Of a stretch of DNA of 64,000 nucleotides, positions 9,769 to 18,555 are shown piece by piece (position 1 is the first letter of the stretch; the number at the start of each line of letters is the position of its first letter). Origin of the DNA: Candidatus Megaera polyxenophila (GTDB lineage: Bacteria > Pseudomonadota > Alphaproteobacteria > Rickettsiales > Rickettsiaceae); NCBI GenBank assembly GCA_037101405.1, contig AP017964.1, positions 496,001 to 560,000 on the forward strand, written 5' to 3'. Made by a program: the position numbers and the translations under genes. The notes under the pieces are model-generated. The model worked only from the letters and a program-made list of their open reading frames with translations. It made no database searches and was not told where the DNA came from.

Positions 9769-10086
9769 CTATTCAGAAGTCAACTCCTCTTGATCTCCTG
9801 ATAAATTCATAGGATTATTCTGCCGATGTTCTACAACATAAGATAATTCTGTTTCTTCCGAGTTAGCAGTATGATGATTCTCTTTCTTCTTATGCGTCGT
9901 ATACAATTTTTGTTCTTTGTATTCTTCTGTACATAATACTCCATGCCCATGGTGAATATGGTTTTGGTTATTATCCTCTTCTGGGTCATGCCTATTTTGT
10001 TTGACCAATTTATATATTGCTGTTCCAATACTCAAAAATATAGAAAATGAAGTTACGGCAAGCGAAGAAATTGCTAATGGATCCAT
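9769..10086 (-). CDS. Small His-rich single-pass membrane protein A
   Basis: A 105-residue protein of no family I recognise. Residues 5-28 form one hydrophobic segment (AISSLAVTSFSIFLSIGTAI), followed by a hydrophilic tail rich in His, Asn and Glu including QNHIHHGHG and further His residues. The start is supported by a strong Shine-Dalgarno, AGGAGG, 5 nt upstream of the ATG at 10086. Its plan (one helix, then a His-rich charged tail) is shared with the 69-residue protein at 15310-15519, and both have an inverted repeat upstream. A metal-binding or nucleic-acid-tethering role would be a guess. Confidence 0.6.
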   Translation of the reverse strand: MDPLAISSLAVTSFSIFLSIGTAIYKLVKQNRHDPEEDNNQNHIHHGHGVLCTEEYKEQKLYTTHKKKENHHTANSEETELSYVVEHRQNNPMNLSGDQEELTSE

Positions 10087-10162
10087 AAAAACCTCCTAAT
10101 TTAATCGTTTAATATAAAAATAATCCAATCTGTTTGTATTATCTTTATATTGTAAGCTTACC

Positions 10163-10203
10163 ACACAAAAATTAATAAGTAATTAAAATATTAACTTTTG
10201 TGT
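10163..10203. repeat. 15-bp inverted repeat upstream of His-rich protein A
   Basis: ACACAAAAATTAATA (10163-10177) and TATTAACTTTTGTGT (10189-10203) form a 15-bp stem with one mismatch and an 11-nt loop. It lies 77 nt upstream of the small gene that starts at 10086. It could be an operator, a transcript hairpin or an AT-rich chance structure; the similar arrangement at 15576-15628 argues against chance. Confidence 0.4.
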
Positions 10204-10315
10204 AATGAATTTTTAACGATTATATCATTCCTATTTCAACAAATCCTGTCTGTATTACAAGAAAACAAGTATGAATAAACGTATGATGTAAGGAGATTAT
10301 TTAGGAGTGTTTTGT

Positions 10316-10870
10316 TTAATTTTTTAAAAATTTTTGATAGTTAATTGGTACTTCCTTCAAATCGTTATTTAATTTAGATATTACTTCTGGTGTAATATTT
10401 AACTCACTTTTGACATACAGTACCTGAGAAGTTGGTAACACTATATCAAGACTATATTTCTTAGCTAAATCGCCAATTATAGAGATAGTTTTCTGATGAA
10501 CTACCTCTATTGCCTGGGAATGAGCATGCTCTAATGCAATTTTTTTTTGTTGAATATTTTTTTGAATTTTACTAACGCTCTTATTAAATTTTAATACTAA
10601 TGAATCAAATTTTTCTTGGCTTACCGTTTTTTGTACTTCAAGCAATTCCTGCTGGCGTTTTTTATATTCCTTTTCCTGCTCGTTTATTTCATTCTCTATA
10701 GTTTTACTAAGTTCATTAATAGATTTCCTAATAGCACCAATAGCTAAAGAATTTTCTAAAATAGATTCAACGTCAACAACTGCAATTTTAGCAGCAGCTT
10801 CATCATAGGCGTTTGCTACTCTAAAAAAAATAATTAGAACAGTAAAAATATAAATTTTTAAAAACTTCAT
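10316..10870 (-). CDS. OmpH/Skp-family periplasmic chaperone
   Basis: A 184-residue protein with a signal peptide (cleavage near ANA, residue 21), then KIAVVDVESILENS, which fits the Skp/OmpH beta strand opening, and a long coiled coil (about residues 45-125) forming the tentacle arms, ending with LAKKYSLDIVLPTSQVLYV. Skp homologues hold unfolded outer-membrane proteins in the periplasm. It is located 22 nt after holA rather than beside bamA, its usual neighbour. Family assignment is good; the orthologue name is not certain. Confidence 0.82.
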   Translation of the reverse strand: MKFLKIYIFTVLIIFFRVANAYDEAAAKIAVVDVESILENSLAIGAIRKSINELSKTIENEINEQEKEYKKRQQELLEVQKTVSQEKFDSLVLKFNKSVSKIQKNIQQKKIALEHAHSQAIEVVHQKTISIIGDLAKKYSLDIVLPTSQVLYVKSELNITPEVISKLNNDLKEVPINYQKFLKN

Positions 10871-10892
10871 ACAGTTACAAAATAATTCCTAC

Positions 10893-11888
10893 TTAATATA
10901 TCGCATAATCATGTGCAGGCAAATAAACTTCTACAAAAAAGTTAAAGTTATTACTACTGTTTTTTACCTTAACCTCTGCTTTTTGCAAAACATCAATAAC
11001 TCTTATTACATCATTTAACGAAAGTTTTTTTACATTAGCTTTAAAATCACTAACATATTTAAAAAATACCGGAGGGGAAAGAGATTTTATAGCCAAATCA
11101 ATGTTGACTCCATCTTCTATTTTGGAACATACAACAAATAAATTTATATAATACCTTATTAAAGCTCGGATCATTAGAACTTCATTAATATTTTGATTAC
11201 GAAGTTTTTCTACTTCAGCTAAAAACAGCTCCGGCTCTTTTTTACTAAAAAATATGCACATTTCATCTCCATTAGCAGATAAATCCGGACTGAGGACTGC
11301 TTGCACATCTTCATAAGTGATTTTATCTTTATTATGAGTATAATTTATCAATTTTTCTAATTCATTTTTAATGACTTGATAATCGCCCTTCAAAGATACT
11401 TTAATATAAAATAACGCTTCTTCTGAAATTGTTTTTTGATGCTTTAACGCCATTGAATTAGCAAGTTTTACTACCATGTTCTCATCATCGTAATAACAGC
11501 CGATTGCAGCCATATGGGCAGAATCTTCAAAAAGTTTTCTAATCCCAGAAGAAGGTAAAGATTCATCACCTATAAAACAAATAAAATTAGTAAAATTTCC
11601 TGTTGTTAGAAATTGCATTAATTCTTTGTTTACCGCTGAACCATTATAATCAATTTTTATTAATTCTTTTTGTTTAAAAAAATTGCTGGTATTAGCTAGA
11701 AGATTAAGATTCGCCTCTGTAGCTTCTTTACCATTTAAATTCACACTAAAGAAATCAAATTTTTTAACCAATTGTTCAATAATAGCAGAAATAAAACCTC
11801 TGTTATGACCATATAAAAGTAAGGATTTAATAGTGCCACCAGCAATTTTTTCAATTAACTGAGATAATTGATTACTATAAAATTTCAT
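10893..11888 (-). CDS. holA: DNA polymerase III subunit delta
   Basis: A 331-residue clamp-loader subunit. Recognisable are the N-terminal LLYGHNRGFISAIIEQLVKKF, the central KQKELIKIDYNG, the AIGCYYDDENMVVKLANSM segment typical of alphaproteobacterial HolA, and the helical lid domain near ISEEALFYIKVSLKGDYQVIKNELEKL. It loads the beta clamp within the Pol III holoenzyme. Its start is 1 nt from the lpd stop, so co-transcription with lpd is likely. Confidence 0.88.
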   Translation of the reverse strand: MKFYSNQLSQLIEKIAGGTIKSLLLYGHNRGFISAIIEQLVKKFDFFSVNLNGKEATEANLNLLANTSNFFKQKELIKIDYNGSAVNKELMQFLTTGNFTNFICFIGDESLPSSGIRKLFEDSAHMAAIGCYYDDENMVVKLANSMALKHQKTISEEALFYIKVSLKGDYQVIKNELEKLINYTHNKDKITYEDVQAVLSPDLSANGDEMCIFFSKKEPELFLAEVEKLRNQNINEVLMIRALIRYYINLFVVCSKIEDGVNIDLAIKSLSPPVFFKYVSDFKANVKKLSLNDVIRVIDVLQKAEVKVKNSSNNFNFFVEVYLPAHDYAIY

Positions 11889-11889
11889 T

Positions 11890-13287
11890 TTATATATTAA
11901 TAGCCCTTTTATCCACTGCCAGTGCTGCTTCTCTTATTGCTTCGTTAAGGGTTGGATGGGCATGAGAAGTACGGGCAATATCTTCAGCAGCCCCCCCAAA
12001 TTCCATATAGGCTACAATTTCTGCAATGAGAGTCCCAGCATCAGGACCAATAATATGAGCTCCCAGGATTTTATCATTTTTGCTATCTGAAAGGATTTTC
12101 ACCATCCCTTCAGTATTACCAGTGCTCCGGGCCCTGCTATTTGCTAGAAAAGGAAATTTTCCTACTTTATAGTCTATGCCGGCCTTTTTTAAGTCTTCTT
12201 CTGTTGCTCCAACACTTGCAACTTCAGGCCAAGTATATACAACCGCCGGAATTAGATTATAATTCACATGTCCTGCCTGGCCATTCATAATTTCTACTGC
12301 AGCAATGGCCTCTTCTTCTGCTTTATGCGCAAGCATTGGCCCTCTTATAACATCCCCAACTGCGTAAATATTAGAGTAATTTGTTTGGAAATGATCATTT
12401 ACATTAATCATGCCGCGCTGATCAACTTCAATTCCCATTTCCGCCAATCCCATACCCTCAGTATTCGGTTTCCTACCAACAGAGACCAAAGCAACGTCAC
12501 AACTAATCTTACTTTCTTTACTGTCATTAACTCCGCTAGTAACCAGTTCGATCCGATCTTTAACCTGCTCAGCTTTTAACACTTTGGTACTAAGCATAAA
12601 TTTAAATCCTTGGCCCTCAAGGATTTTGTAAAAAGATTTACCGATTTCCACATCAAGAGCTGGAACAATTCTCTCCGCATATTCTATAACAGTAATTTTA
12701 CTTCCAAGCCTTCTCCATACAGACCCGAGCTCCAGACCTATATATCCCCCACCAATAATTACCATTTCATTTGGTACTTTTGAAAGGGATAAAGCACCTG
12801 TTGAAGAAACTATATTTTTTTCGTTAATATTTATCCCTGGAACATTAATTATCTGAGAGCCAGTAGCAATTAGGATATTTTTAGCCTTTATTTTCGTGTT
12901 ATTTGTGCCCTCAGTAATTTCAACAGTATTTGGATCAATAATTTTTGCTATCCCCTTGATTTTACTAATTTTATTTTTAACAAAAAGGCTTTCTATCCCT
13001 TTACACAAATCACCTACTACTTTATCTTTTTTAGCAAGCATTCTGGCCAGATCAAGTTTTATATCAGCATTAATACCAATATCAGCAAAATGAGTTCTTG
13101 CCTCCTCGTATTTTTCAGAAAAATTTAATAAGGCTTTAGAGGGAATACACCCAACATTTAAGCAAGTTCCTCCTAAAGTGCTATGCTTTTCAATACAAAC
13201 AACTTTATTCCCAAGCTGGGCTGCTCTTATTGCCCCCGTGTAACCCGCCGGTCCTGCCCCAATAACTGCTAAATCAAACTCTTCCAT
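11890..13287 (-). CDS. lpd: Dihydrolipoyl dehydrogenase (E3)
   Basis: A 465-residue flavoprotein that reoxidises dihydrolipoamide in 2-oxoacid dehydrogenase complexes. Visible motifs are the FAD-binding VIGAGPAGYTGAIRAAQLG, the redox disulfide GGTCLNVGCIPSK, the NAD-binding VIIGGGYIGLELGSVWRRLG, the second FAD motif NIYAVGDVIRGPMLAHKAEEE and the C-terminal active-site base in TSHAHPTLNEAIREAAL. Length is standard. Rickettsiales usually carry two copies, one for PDH and one for OGDH; which this is cannot be told from context. Confidence 0.97.
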   Translation of the reverse strand: MEEFDLAVIGAGPAGYTGAIRAAQLGNKVVCIEKHSTLGGTCLNVGCIPSKALLNFSEKYEEARTHFADIGINADIKLDLARMLAKKDKVVGDLCKGIESLFVKNKISKIKGIAKIIDPNTVEITEGTNNTKIKAKNILIATGSQIINVPGININEKNIVSSTGALSLSKVPNEMVIIGGGYIGLELGSVWRRLGSKITVIEYAERIVPALDVEIGKSFYKILEGQGFKFMLSTKVLKAEQVKDRIELVTSGVNDSKESKISCDVALVSVGRKPNTEGMGLAEMGIEVDQRGMINVNDHFQTNYSNIYAVGDVIRGPMLAHKAEEEAIAAVEIMNGQAGHVNYNLIPAVVYTWPEVASVGATEEDLKKAGIDYKVGKFPFLANSRARSTGNTEGMVKILSDSKNDKILGAHIIGPDAGTLIAEIVAYMEFGGAAEDIARTSHAHPTLNEAIREAALAVDKRAINI

Positions 13288-13380
13288 AGAAATAGATCCT
13301 CTAAATAATATAGTAAAATTTCAGTTTCAATCGGTAAATGATAGCATAATAAAAGTCTAAAACACAAGGAAGCTTTAACA

Positions 13381-14124
13381 TTATCCCGAAAAATTTTCTG
13401 CTTTTAACTTTATTGAGCCTTTTGCCGGACTAGATACTAAGCTAATTAGATTTATTTTATCTAGAAAATTACGCTCATAGTTTTTTATATAGTTATACAT
13501 TGGTTTTGTAATAGAGTAGTTTATCCTATTATTAATTGCATTTGTTTCTCCGAAGCTCTTTAAGGCCCTCATGAATAAAATTGGATTTTTATATTCTAGT
13601 TCTATCGTTTCGCAATCAATTATATTTTCAGCAAAACCTGCTTGTTGCATAAGAGGTGTCATATCTTCAAATTTAATAAAAGGAGAAATATGAGGAAAGT
13701 GAGGAATGTTATGGTCCTCTTCTGCTAGAAATAAAAGTTTTCTTAGATGATTCAGGCTACCTGAACCGGCAAAATTACAAACAAAAAGACCATCATTTTT
13801 TAGAACCTCTTTCACTTTAAATAAAAATTTTTGCACGTCATTTAACCAATGAAATCCAAATGGAAATAGTACGAGGTCCAGTGATTTTTTTTCTATTAAA
13901 ACAAGCTGGTCTAGTTCAGTATAATTTAAGTTATAGGGATTATTAATAGGAAACATATGATAATCGCCAAAACCCAGGACTAATCCTTTTTTATAAGTTT
14001 TATCTATCGGTTCTAATCGCTGTATTAAATCAGAATAGAGAAATTGGTAAAAATCTGAATTTTTAATATTATCAATAGAGTTAATTTTACGGCTCTTTAC
14101 CAAATCTTGATTAAATATCATCAT
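13381..14124 (-). CDS. NDUFAF5/BioC-like SAM-dependent methyltransferase or hydroxylase homologue
   Basis: The 247-residue protein resembles the alphaproteobacterial relatives of the mitochondrial complex I assembly factor NDUFAF5: an N-terminal MIFNQDLVKSRKINS, a degenerate SAM loop GLVLGFGDYH, DLVLFPFGFHWLNDV (family: D.vvs.l.lHW.nD) and MRALKSFGETNA, a family-typical C-terminal motif. In mitochondria NDUFAF5 modifies complex I subunit NDUFS7; a role here is inferred. The ATG overlaps the stop of the upstream SLT gene as ATGA, showing translational coupling. Confidence 0.75.
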   Translation of the reverse strand: MMIFNQDLVKSRKINSIDNIKNSDFYQFLYSDLIQRLEPIDKTYKKGLVLGFGDYHMFPINNPYNLNYTELDQLVLIEKKSLDLVLFPFGFHWLNDVQKFLFKVKEVLKNDGLFVCNFAGSGSLNHLRKLLFLAEEDHNIPHFPHISPFIKFEDMTPLMQQAGFAENIIDCETIELEYKNPILFMRALKSFGETNAINNRINYSITKPMYNYIKNYERNFLDKINLISLVSSPAKGSIKLKAENFSG

Positions 14125-14885
14125 CGTTGGTATACTTTACTCTCAAACCAATCTTCATGTTGAATTCTATCTGCATTAATACGTTTTGAAGAATTTTTAT
14201 TTCTACTTACTAGATAGCGATCATTTTTTTTAGTAAATAAATCCTGGGAAGAACTTTTACGATAAGAATTAAGGTACTTCTTATTGTAAGAAACGCTATA
14301 TGCAACTTTGCGTAAGTTGGCATTATATTCATACATAGACTGATTAATTTTATTAACATTATAACGGTATTTAGCAGCAAGATGCTCAGTTGCAGAATGA
14401 TACCTACCTATAGCCTTTTCCATTGAACCTAATTTCTTCCTATTTTCGCTTAAGAAATAAGCTCCATATGCAATATTGCTTCTGGGAGAAAAAGCCTGAT
14501 TTAAAGACGAAAAAGCTTCCGGATGGTGCTTTAAATTAATTTGCATACATCCTACATCTATATTATTATTCCCCATCATAAACTGCATTCTTACATATCT
14601 TATTGCCTCATTCTGGGTTCTAAAATGGTAGCTCTTACCTTCTTTGTTATTCATCACCGTCCAAGGCCAAACCAGCGAAATATTATGGCGAGGGTGTTTT
14701 TTTGCGGTTTCATGCAGAGAAATAGCATGCAAACTATTACCCGGCAAACCATACTTTTTTTCGAAATAAGAAAACACACTTGAACATTTCCTTGATTCCT
14801 TAAGTTCATAATCTATACTTGCGTAAGTAGAATTAGCAAAGGGAAAAGCTATTGAAAAGATTATCGTCAAGAAAATAGTTCGCAT
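14121..14885 (-). CDS. Secreted lytic transglycosylase-like (SLT) protein
   Basis: A 254-residue protein with a signal peptide (cleavage near TYA, residue 22) and an SLT/VirB1-like domain: ISLHETAK with the probable catalytic Glu, WPWTVMNNKEG, NIDVGCMQINLKHHPEAFSSL and NIAYGAYFLSENRKKLGSMEKAIGRYHS. Such enzymes cleave glycan strands, often to open the wall for secretion systems. The C-terminal 60 residues are basic and Ser/Lys-rich. The gene overlaps the methyltransferase gene by 4 nt. Confidence 0.82.
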   Translation of the reverse strand: MRTIFLTIIFSIAFPFANSTYASIDYELKESRKCSSVFSYFEKKYGLPGNSLHAISLHETAKKHPRHNISLVWPWTVMNNKEGKSYHFRTQNEAIRYVRMQFMMGNNNIDVGCMQINLKHHPEAFSSLNQAFSPRSNIAYGAYFLSENRKKLGSMEKAIGRYHSATEHLAAKYRYNVNKINQSMYEYNANLRKVAYSVSYNKKYLNSYRKSSSQDLFTKKNDRYLVSRNKNSSKRINADRIQHEDWFESKVYQR

Positions 14886-14949
14886 TTTACCCGTTAAAGA
14901 TTAATCATACTAAATATCTTAATTTGATAAAGCTTACCAGGCAAGTAAA

Positions 14950-15261
14950 ATGGATAAATATAAAGAAATTTTCCTTCCTTTAAGCAATAAAAGCTTCAAT
15001 TTTTATGTAAAAGTAAAAGCTAGCGGTAAGCAGGATAGCATTGATGGAGTAATTTACATAGACGGCATATGGTATCTAAAATTAACTGTAAAAGAAGTTC
15101 CAGAAAATGGAAAAGCTAATAAAGCAATCATAGATTTTTTATCACGTAAATGGTCGATACCAAAAAAAGCAATTACTCTCGTTAAAGGTATCTCAAGTAA
15201 TTATAAAATTCTAAATATCAAGAACGAAAACTGGAATCCATACAATGCAGATTTAATATAG
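14950..15261 (+). CDS. DUF167 (YggU) family protein
   Basis: A 103-residue protein with the DUF167 core: NFYVKVKASGKQDSI, LKLTVKEVPENGKANKAIIDFLS and a C-terminal VKGISSNYKI. The family is widespread, of unknown function, with an alpha/beta fold. It is divergent from the SLT gene, with a 64-bp shared promoter gap. Confidence 0.88.
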   Translation: MDKYKEIFLPLSNKSFNFYVKVKASGKQDSIDGVIYIDGIWYLKLTVKEVPENGKANKAIIDFLSRKWSIPKKAITLVKGISSNYKILNIKNENWNPYNADLI

Positions 15262-15309
15262 ATCCCAGCTCCTATAAGATAATCGTTGTGCTAATAATAT
15301 AGCTTTTGC

Positions 15310-15519
15310 TTAAGACTCAGTATGAGCTTCTGTAATCGATATTTCCTCTACCAACTCCTTGTGGTCATGATGATCTACCCTGTGATGATTATCATCGTGA
15401 TTTACCAGAAGGTTAGGAAGCTTGGAATAGTTATATTTATCGTATATTAATTTGCTAAAAGATATAGAACTTAACATACACATAATACCGTTAGTTACCA
15501 TCATAAATAGCTCAAACAT
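15310..15519 (-). CDS. Small His-rich single-pass membrane protein B
   Basis: A 69-residue protein with an N-terminal hydrophobic segment (residues 2-24) and a tail containing HDDNHHRVDHHDHKE. No family is recognised. A GAGGGGGAG Shine-Dalgarno sits about 2-3 nt before the ATG at 15519, stronger than that of most neighbours. Architecture and control region resemble the 105-residue protein at 9769-10086. The length is short, so coding status rests on the strong ribosome site, the membrane helix and the parallel gene. Confidence 0.5.
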   Translation of the reverse strand: MFELFMMVTNGIMCMLSSISFSKLIYDKYNYSKLPNLLVNHDDNHHRVDHHDHKELVEEISITEAHTES

Positions 15520-15868
15520 AACTCCCCCTCTATAAAATTAAAACACCTTAGAAGCTTAAAAACCGTAAATTAATTTATAGTATTTGTTATGGTACTCTTG
15601 AAGGTGAGTTGGTCCTACAAATACTATATAATAATTCTAGCTAATATTAATTAAAAAAGTATTAAGAAATTAATGTTAATTTAATTTCTTTCTCACTTAA
15701 CAGAAATGAGCAAAAGAAAAAGCAGGATGCTTTAATAGCTGGATTTCTCATAAAGCAAGCTAACTTGAATCTATAAGTAATAAATTTAAGTATAGAATCT
15801 AAGAATTTTATCATATATAAATAAAAATAATCCTAGTTTTACTCAAAAGGCAGAAATACCCTAAGGTT
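15520..15868. other. Divergent intergenic region with a 12-bp perfect inverted repeat
   Basis: The 349-nt gap lies between His-rich protein B (-) and a GNAT gene (+). I see no ORF. It contains the repeat at 15576-15628 and an AT-rich stretch with a TATAAT hexamer at 15626-15631. The rest holds nothing recognised. Confidence 0.4.
15576..15628. repeat. 12-bp perfect inverted repeat upstream of His-rich protein B
   Basis: TATAGTATTTGT (15576-15587) is exactly complementary to ACAAATACTATA (15617-15628), separated by a 29-nt loop in which ACTC and GAGT can also pair. It lies 57 nt upstream of the start codon at 15519 on the minus strand. It could be a long leader hairpin or an operator pair. The analogous repeat upstream of protein A makes a shared control more plausible, though the sequences of the two repeats differ. 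Confidence 0.45.
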
Positions 15869-16303
15869 ATGTTATTACTTAAACCGGTTTACTTTTATAA
15901 TTTAGGTTATTTAGCAACTTATTTGATTATTAGATATAAAGTTTATATCGGTGAATATCGGAGAAAAATTACGCAAGAGTTTAGCATAATTGATATAAAA
16001 GCCCATCATTACGTTCTCGTATATGAAAAACAGATAATTGGCATAACTAGAATAATGTATGAAAACGGTATAGCAGATTTAGCTAGAGTAACCGTTATTA
16101 AGAAATACAGGAATCGTGGTTACGGGAAAGAACTGGTAAAACAGGTTATTAATGAAGTAAAAAATAGCCAAAAAGCAAAAATAATAAGACTCCACATAAG
16201 TGATAAAGCTTTGTTGGATTTTTATAAACAGTTTGGTTTTAAAGAAAACGGAGAAGTCTATTTTCATAATGTTGCAACCATCAGTATGATAAAAGTTCTT
16301 TAA
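15869..16303 (+). CDS. GNAT family N-acetyltransferase
   Basis: A 144-residue protein with the GNAT acetyl-CoA loop ARVTVIKKYRNRGYGKELVKQV (R/Q-x-x-G-x-G/A motif as RNRGYG) and the C-terminal motif LDFYKQFGFKENGEVYF. The substrate is unknown. The first 30 residues are hydrophobic and unlike the family, so translation may begin further in, although no better start was evident. Confidence 0.75.
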   Translation: MLLLKPVYFYNLGYLATYLIIRYKVYIGEYRRKITQEFSIIDIKAHHYVLVYEKQIIGITRIMYENGIADLARVTVIKKYRNRGYGKELVKQVINEVKNSQKAKIIRLHISDKALLDFYKQFGFKENGEVYFHNVATISMIKVL

Positions 16304-16466
16304 TAGTAAGTATGAATATCAACCTCCATATAGCACCATGATCTACCATGAGAAGTAAACCAAAAAAATCCACTCCTCTATTACCTCTCTTTAAAAAGAT
16401 AGACTAAAAAATCGAGCAAATAGTTTTTACGAAAAATAGTTAATTATTCAAAAGAACTATACTAAG

Positions 16467-16916
16467 CTATTTGCTAGTTAAAGAATACATTAGCTTGCTA
16501 ATTAGATCTTCTATATTAATCGAAGACTGTGTAAATTTAAACTTACCGTTCTCTTGTAAATTATCATCAGCAGATCCAGGGTTAATTCTTATATATTTAC
16601 CACCAAGTAATCCACTAGTAGATACTATAGCTCTTGAATCAGAAGGAATATCTATCCCTTTTTTGATCTTTAGCCGTGCAACAGCAAAATAAGTACCATT
16701 TTCAAGAGTTACATTATCAATATAACCTATTTTAATTCCAGAAAGTTTAACGTCGTTACCTTCTGCAACACCCTCAATATTTTGAAAATAAGCATTTAAA
16801 AAATAACCCTCACCATCTTCCCCAGAATCACTGATTTTGTAAAAAAACATAAAGGAAAATATGGCTACACAAATAACAATAAAACCTACAACAGTTTCAA
16901 TTACTCTCTCTTTCAT
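16467..16916 (-). CDS. mlaD: MlaD/MCE-domain lipid-transport protein
   Basis: A 149-residue inner-membrane-anchored protein with one N-terminal helix (residues 7-27) and an MCE domain: NIEGVAEGNDVKLSGIKIGYIDNV, IPSDSRAIVSTSGLLGGKYIRINPGS. MlaD is the hexameric periplasmic substrate-binding part of the Mla phospholipid ABC transporter. It is preceded by the NDUFA12-like gene with a 16-nt gap, a pairing seen across Alphaproteobacteria. The Mla ATPase and permease genes are not in the window. Confidence 0.92.
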   Translation of the reverse strand: MKERVIETVVGFIVICVAIFSFMFFYKISDSGEDGEGYFLNAYFQNIEGVAEGNDVKLSGIKIGYIDNVTLENGTYFAVARLKIKKGIDIPSDSRAIVSTSGLLGGKYIRINPGSADDNLQENGKFKFTQSSINIEDLISKLMYSLTSK

Positions 16917-16932
16917 AAAAATCTCGAATTAT

Positions 16933-17262
16933 TTACGGTTTCCACTTAATATAAACAGGCGATTTATCCCCTGTTTTTGACGGTTCATAAGCATATTTTG
17001 TACCTGTCAAATTAGGCTCAAAATCTCTTTCCCACTCAAACTTCTTTTTGTTACCGAGCGGAACTTCATCAGTCATATAATGAAGCCAAGCATGCCACAT
17101 AGGAGGCACTTTAGAAGATAAATCAAGACCGTTATATATAACTAATCTTTTATTCCTCCCTAGGTGGTTCTTAAAACAACTAACATAATATTCATTACCA
17201 AAATCATCTTTCCCTATTTTTTTAGCCCATATCTTCGCTAAAAACTTATCTATGAACGACAT
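16933..17262 (-). CDS. NDUFA12-like NADH:ubiquinone oxidoreductase subunit
   Basis: A 109-residue homologue of the mitochondrial complex I supernumerary subunit NDUFA12 (B17.2). Conserved elements are [30 protein letters not shown] and the C-terminal Y.P (KYAYEPSK). Its presence is a mark of Alphaproteobacteria and places the organism in the lineage from which mitochondrial complex I derives. It overlaps rnhA by 17 nt and belongs to the ssrA-sspB-rnhA-mlaD strand run. Confidence 0.9.
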   Translation of the reverse strand: MSFIDKFLAKIWAKKIGKDDFGNEYYVSCFKNHLGRNKRLVIYNGLDLSSKVPPMWHAWLHYMTDEVPLGNKKKFEWERDFEPNLTGTKYAYEPSKTGDKSPVYIKWKP

Positions 17263-17737
17263 TTATCTTCTCCCACCTTGCCATTTCCCTCCCCTTAACT
17301 GCTAACCTATCAGCTATTATGTTACCATAATTATCTGAATGACCTTTTACCCAATGCCATATAATAACATGAAGAGCAATCTCCTCTTCCAATTTTTGCC
17401 ATAGCTGAGCATTCTTAACGGGTTTATTGTCACTTTTAAGCCAATTATTCCTACGCCAATTGTGAATCCATTTTGTAATTCCCAGCTGAAGATATTTGCT
17501 ATCAGTATACAGATTGACAGTACAAGGTTTTTTAAGTATTTTCAATGCTTCTATAGCAGCTACTATTTCCATCTGATTATTAGTAGTTTCATGGCTATAA
17601 CCAAAAATCTCTTTAGTTATTTTTTTTGAGCCATCCTCTCCATCTCCATACTCTAGATATGCTCCCCATCCTCCTGGTCCAGGGTTACCGGAGCAAGCCC
17701 CGTCTGTGTATATATTAATTACCGGTTTTGGCGGCAT
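17246..17737 (-). CDS. rnhA: Ribonuclease HI
   Basis: A 163-residue enzyme that cuts the RNA strand of RNA-DNA hybrids. The acidic catalytic residues are in [17 protein letters not shown] (Asp12), [28 protein letters not shown] and a C-terminal D in [12 protein letters not shown]. The His loop [13 protein letters not shown] is present. It overlaps the NDUFA12-like gene by 17 nt and starts immediately after the sspB stop. Confidence 0.96.
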   Translation of the reverse strand: MPPKPVINIYTDGACSGNPGPGGWGAYLEYGDGEDGSKKITKEIFGYSHETTNNQMEIVAAIEALKILKKPCTVNLYTDSKYLQLGITKWIHNWRRNNWLKSDNKPVKNAQLWQKLEEEIALHVIIWHWVKGHSDNYGNIIADRLAVKGREMARWEKINVVHR

Positions 17738-18259
17738 TTAATATACACTCCCTTCTTCACTTTTTTTTCTAAATTTATCAAAAGCTACAACTGTCGCTTC
17801 TTTATTATTTATTTTAGCTTTTTTATTATCAGTAAGTTTAAATTTTGAAGGTAAAATATCTGCTTTATTTACATAAGAATTGCTTTTACCGAGTTTAGCC
17901 TCATTAGACACCGCAAACTGAAATCCAAAATTGGCTGCTGGATCTAAAAAACTCGTTATAGTATTAAATGGCACTTCAACTGTTTCAGTTATTCCACTAA
18001 AGGTAATATTGACTGTAAATTTTTCATCTAAAACTGTTAGATTTTTAAATTGGTGCTGTAAAATAATAGTAATTTCTTTGGGATATTTTTGCTTAACTGG
18101 TTTCGATAACACAACCCCTTGAGCATTAGTACGAAAAGATATATAAATGCTTCGATCATCAGAAATTCCATTACTTTGTATGTCCTCAAGTATTTTTTTT
18201 AAAATATCAAGTACTGATTTATCTATCAAATGTCGATAATCAAATGTCATAACATACAT
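17738..18259 (-). CDS. sspB: ClpXP adaptor SspB (alphaproteobacterial type)
   Basis: A 173-residue protein that matches the alphaproteobacterial SspB family: FDYRHLIDKSVLDILKKILEDI (dimer helix), IYISFRTNAQGVVLSKPVKQKYPKEITIILQHQF, and VEVPFNTITSFLDPAANFGFQF. A flexible basic/acidic tail follows, as required for ClpX docking. SspB tethers ssrA-tagged proteins to ClpXP. An alternative start at the fourth codon (18250) fits the family N-terminus better. It lies only about 13 nt downstream of the tmRNA gene on the same strand, so tag and adaptor are likely expressed together. Confidence 0.88.
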   Translation of the reverse strand: MYVMTFDYRHLIDKSVLDILKKILEDIQSNGISDDRSIYISFRTNAQGVVLSKPVKQKYPKEITIILQHQFKNLTVLDEKFTVNITFSGITETVEVPFNTITSFLDPAANFGFQFAVSNEAKLGKSNSYVNKADILPSKFKLTDNKKAKINNKEATVVAFDKFRKKSEEGSVY

Positions 18260-18272
18260 ATAAATTAAATTA

Positions 18273-18549
18273 GGGCTTTTCTGTTGCCAGGCAAGCCCCC
18301 AGCCCCGTGGCTTAGTTACTACGATTAAGCAGCAACAGCCGCAAGACGATTGTTATTATCGTTTGCATTTACTTTTTTTGACCCTAAATCACAAGGATTC
18401 GGTGGTATCATACCGGGTAAAAATTATTCCTTTATTAAGCACGTCGATCCTATTTCACCCCCATAAAGCTTGGTGGAGGCGTCGGGTACCGCCCCCGAGT
18501 CCGCAACTTCTATTCCAAATAACGTTTATTACCATAGCCCATACAGAGC
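18273..18549 (-). ncRNA. ssrA: tmRNA, circularly permuted two-piece form
   Basis: Read on the minus strand, the acceptor piece comes first: a T-arm region and a 3' end GCCTCCACCA whose last base is at 18471. After an 8-nt spacer the coding piece begins with GGGGGTG at 18462. GGGGGTG pairs over seven positions (two G-U) with CGCCTCC, rebuilding the tRNA-like acceptor stem. The tag frame, 18366 to 18325 with TAA, encodes ANDNNNRLAAVAA, ending in the AA expected by ClpXP. The order acceptor-then-coding is diagnostic of alphaproteobacterial permuted tmRNA. The 3' end is near the GGGCTT...AAGCCC hairpin at 18273-18295. Exact mature ends are inferred. Confidence 0.95.
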
Positions 18550-18555
18550 ATACAT

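Noticed and set aside
12268-12579. 103-residue plus-strand ORF inside lpd
   Set aside because: Antisense to the NAD-binding and interface region of a fully conserved gene, with no independent support.
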